Assembly: GCA_914767715.1 (NCBI GenBank)
Contig: OU612072.1
Coordinates: 9,858,001-9,922,000 of the forward strand
Source of the DNA: Membranipora membranacea
Taxonomy: Eukaryota > Bryozoa > Gymnolaemata > Cheilostomatida > Membraniporidae
Direction of reading: 5' to 3'
Length of the DNA: 64,000 nt
Positions 61,484 to 64,000 of this stretch are shown here, one piece after another (position 1 is the stretch's first letter; the number at the start of each line of letters is the position of its first letter). A program made the translations under genes and the position numbers. Below the pieces are notes generated by a model that saw nothing but the letters and a program-made list of their open reading frames with translations, searched no databases and had not been told where the DNA came from.

Positions 61484-64000
61484 ATGATATTGTGCAGGTT
61501 TATCCTGGTGAGTGAGCTTTAATGAAGTAATATATTTTATCACAATATGTGTAACATCTCTCTTAGTAAACTGTAAGAGTAGAATATCCTTTGTTTTTAA
61601 AATGTCTCATTCTTGGACTTCAGCTTTCCAATATCATTTTGATAACAAATGTTAGGATATCTCTGCTTTGGACTGCTTTGGACCCGGAGAACGATAGAGA
61701 ATTACTCTGTGTAAGATCAATAAACAAATGTTTGTGCAATGTGACATTACCAACCAGACCAAAATGTATCATCAAATAAAGTTTCAAGTGGTTGACCAGT
61801 GGAGAGAATTTGTCCAACCAATGGTATATCCATGAAAAACTTCGTATTGAAGGCAATTACTCTTACTGTAGTATCTTCCCTGGGTGGCGTTTCACTCACA
61901 ACTTTTGGATTTTTTGGTCCATCACCTTGTAGTAAAACAGTTGCATAGCCATGATAAATCGATTGACTTGTAATAATCAATTTGACATGAACTGCTTTAC
62001 TCTGTTACAGGTATTTGGTGTTATCCTCTTAGGACAACCAGCAACAGCTGACCTGCCCATAAAGAATGACTCCAGAGAATTCATGTGAGTTTCAATCTCT
62101 TCGCCTAATTTCCTTCCTCAACTTCAGAGAGGAGCTAATCTCTGATATTCTGCCTGTTTTTTGGTCAATCCAACTTTGAGATTCAGTTGAACCCTCATAA
62201 TTTACATTTTATTATATATTACTTTGTAGGATATCACCTGAATATGATACAATGACTACCTTTCTTCGCACTGATCAACGTGTCTATCATATGGAACCTG
62301 ATCTATACATCAATGGTAACATCCTATTTGCAGAAGTATGTGCAATAAAAACCACTGACGGCACAACAACCACAACCATAGCTGGTCATGCAGCAATATG
62401 CGGCTTCTACAACGGTATAGGTAATTTAACAAGATTTAATTTGATATGGGGGTTTCGACAAATATCCCCTGCCGAGGTTGTCATTGGTGATTACCACAGT
62501 CAGTGCCTCAGGCTACTCAACAGAATCACTCTAAACACCTCGCTTTATGCTGGAACTTGTGGAAAACGAGGGTTTACTGACGGTACATCCGATGCAAAAT
62601 TCAGTTACATTCTAAAGTTGATTGATGACATCAAACATCCGGGGATGCTATTAGTTGCTCAGCAATATAGAATAAGACATGTGAATAAATTATCCGCTGA
62701 ATTTCCACACCCTGTCTCAACTTTTTACAGTTCAAACCGGTATCTGCAATGGCCTCGTTCTCTCATACAAGATCCAATTACTGGTAACTTGTATATAAAT
62801 GACTACCATAATATAATAGAGCTGTCGTATTCCAATAAATCAGTAACAATACTAGCTGGTAGAAAAGGATCCCGTGGAAATCGTGACTGTGACTTTAGTC
62901 ACTCCCGCTTCAACGGTCCACATGACATTATCATGATCGGTAAAAATATGATCATCTTGGCTGACACTTATAACCACAAACTCCGTCTAATGGACTTGGA
63001 TACCAGAACTTCGACTTCACTATGCTCAGGTGTTAAAGGCTCATCAAATGGTGATATGGAAAGTTGTGAACTACAAGAACCCTTGACTTTGACGGTACTG
63101 AATGACACTCTCTTTGTAGGACAAATCAAGGGGATTAAAAAAATTCAAGGTGTGGTGATTTACAAATATTGCTTCAACTTTGTTCTTATATGGTTTGTAT
63201 TGGTTGCCTCATTGCCTTCATATTCATATCTTATTTTAAATTTCTCAATGTCACAATTACTTCTTTAAGACTTCACCGAAGTATTTTAAGTCTAATATGG
63301 GTCCAGCTGTAGCGATGCAAGTACACCTAGGAAGAATACAAGTACTTTTAGGCTAGGTTATAATATCATATTTACTTTGGGATCTTTAGCCGACCTCACT
63401 ATATAGTCCCAATCAATTGCTAAAAACTTATGTTGTTAATTGCCAAATCATTGAATTGCTCACGTCTTGAATCTAAAATGGTGCAAATCCGATTATATCA
63501 ATGAATTTAGATAGGTGACATGGTACATGGGTACTTGATCTTCATACCACATGACACATTTGAATTGAAATACAGCGATGTGTGGTGCAACTGCATAAAT
63601 ACTGAACACATATCATTATGGTGAATAATTGAGTTCAGTCCATGAGCAGTATTTGAATGTACCAGTACCATTCCGTGTATATTTATCTTTGCAATGTTTA
63701 CTGTAGTGACTCATATCATGGAATTAGCATGAAATGCAAGCCACATCATTTATTACATAGCCCTTGGCTTCAAACAAAGACGAAAAATACATTATTATAG
63801 AGATATTATAATCTGATATAGGATTGATCAAAAAATATACAATCATTGATCATGCTTGATTATTGTTTATCAGACAGTCGTATTACTGCATGTTCTGAAC
63901 CTGAGATCCGCAAAGTAGCTTCAGTTGAAACTGGTGTAGCCTCAGTTGACGTACCGCTACTTGCTGGTATGTTCAATGTTGACTTGACTCCAGGAATGTA
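61484..64000 (+). CDS. Secreted NHL-type beta-propeller protein, copy D (partial, cut by window end)
   Basis: Exons 61484-61507, 62011-62084, 62230-63149 and 63874-64000 (continues). Signal peptide MILCRFILVFGVILLGQPAT and one Ala. The propeller exon is 920 nt as in copy A, with TTTTIAGHAAICGFYNGIGN-like repeats, DPITGNLYINDYHNIIEL and MIILADTYNHKLRLMD. Exon 4 begins DSRITACSEPEIRKVASVET. The rest of exon 4 and exons 5-7 should lie just beyond the window. Same strand as C. It is open throughout what can be seen, so probably functional. Confidence 0.9.

Noticed and set aside
1-64000. CRISPR arrays, operons, ribosome binding sites, phage or plasmid features
   Set aside because: The window is intron-containing animal DNA; the only regular array is a hexamer microsatellite without spacers.

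Overview
This is eukaryotic nuclear DNA from an animal: AT-rich, with many short exons bounded by GT..AG splice sites, long introns, tRNA-derived SINEs, decayed LINE reverse transcriptases and a large DNA transposon. A PLEKHG-type RhoGEF gene makes it metazoan. The species cannot be fixed from the sequence. An invertebrate, possibly a non-bilaterian such as a sponge or cnidarian, is my best guess, with low confidence. Gene models were built by hand from reading frame, splice signals and intron phase; no transcript data or searches were available.

Left, about 46-12982: a roughly 12.9-kb two-gene DNA transposon. A minus-strand transposase-like gene (10 exons, 822 codons, two N-terminal zinc fingers) and a plus-strand SAM-domain partner gene (8 exons, 528 codons) are divergent across a 486-bp shared promoter region. 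Both frames are open end to end with consistent intron phases. The ends carry short terminal inverted repeats starting TACACACA and degenerate subterminal repeats. SINEs sit in its introns.

About 13-18 kb: a graveyard of LINE reverse-transcriptase fragments and tRNA-derived SINEs.

About 18.6-35.3 kb and 52.8-64 kb: a tandem/inverted family of secreted NHL-type beta-propeller genes. Copies A (18682-23375) and B (31214-35288) are on the minus strand. Copies C (52886-55785) and D (61484 to the window end, cut off) are on the plus strand. A, B and C share one 7-exon architecture with near-identical exon lengths: a 24-nt first coding exon and a 74-nt second exon that together make the signal peptide, a 0.92-kb single-exon propeller, then four C-terminal exons with no family I recognise. 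D matches over its first four exons. An orphan exon-5 copy (50261-50407) and many duplicated flanking blocks (25-31 kb, 37 kb, 48.5-49.9 kb, 56-57.6 kb, 60.5-61 kb) show repeated duplication and inversion.

About 39.6-48.2 kb: a minus-strand PLEKHG-like RhoGEF gene, truncated at its 5' end. Upstream of its first exon here lies a perfect (CTATCA)x51 microsatellite and then flank sequence of the NHL family, not the rest of the DH domain. A paralogous DH exon pair is stranded at 24.1-24.8 kb. Two in-frame stops lie inside otherwise well-joined exons. A tRNA-Thr(AGT)-like gene sits in one intron.

The most noteworthy items are the intact two-gene transposon, the expanded secreted propeller family with its conserved promoter and flanking blocks, and the broken RhoGEF locus.
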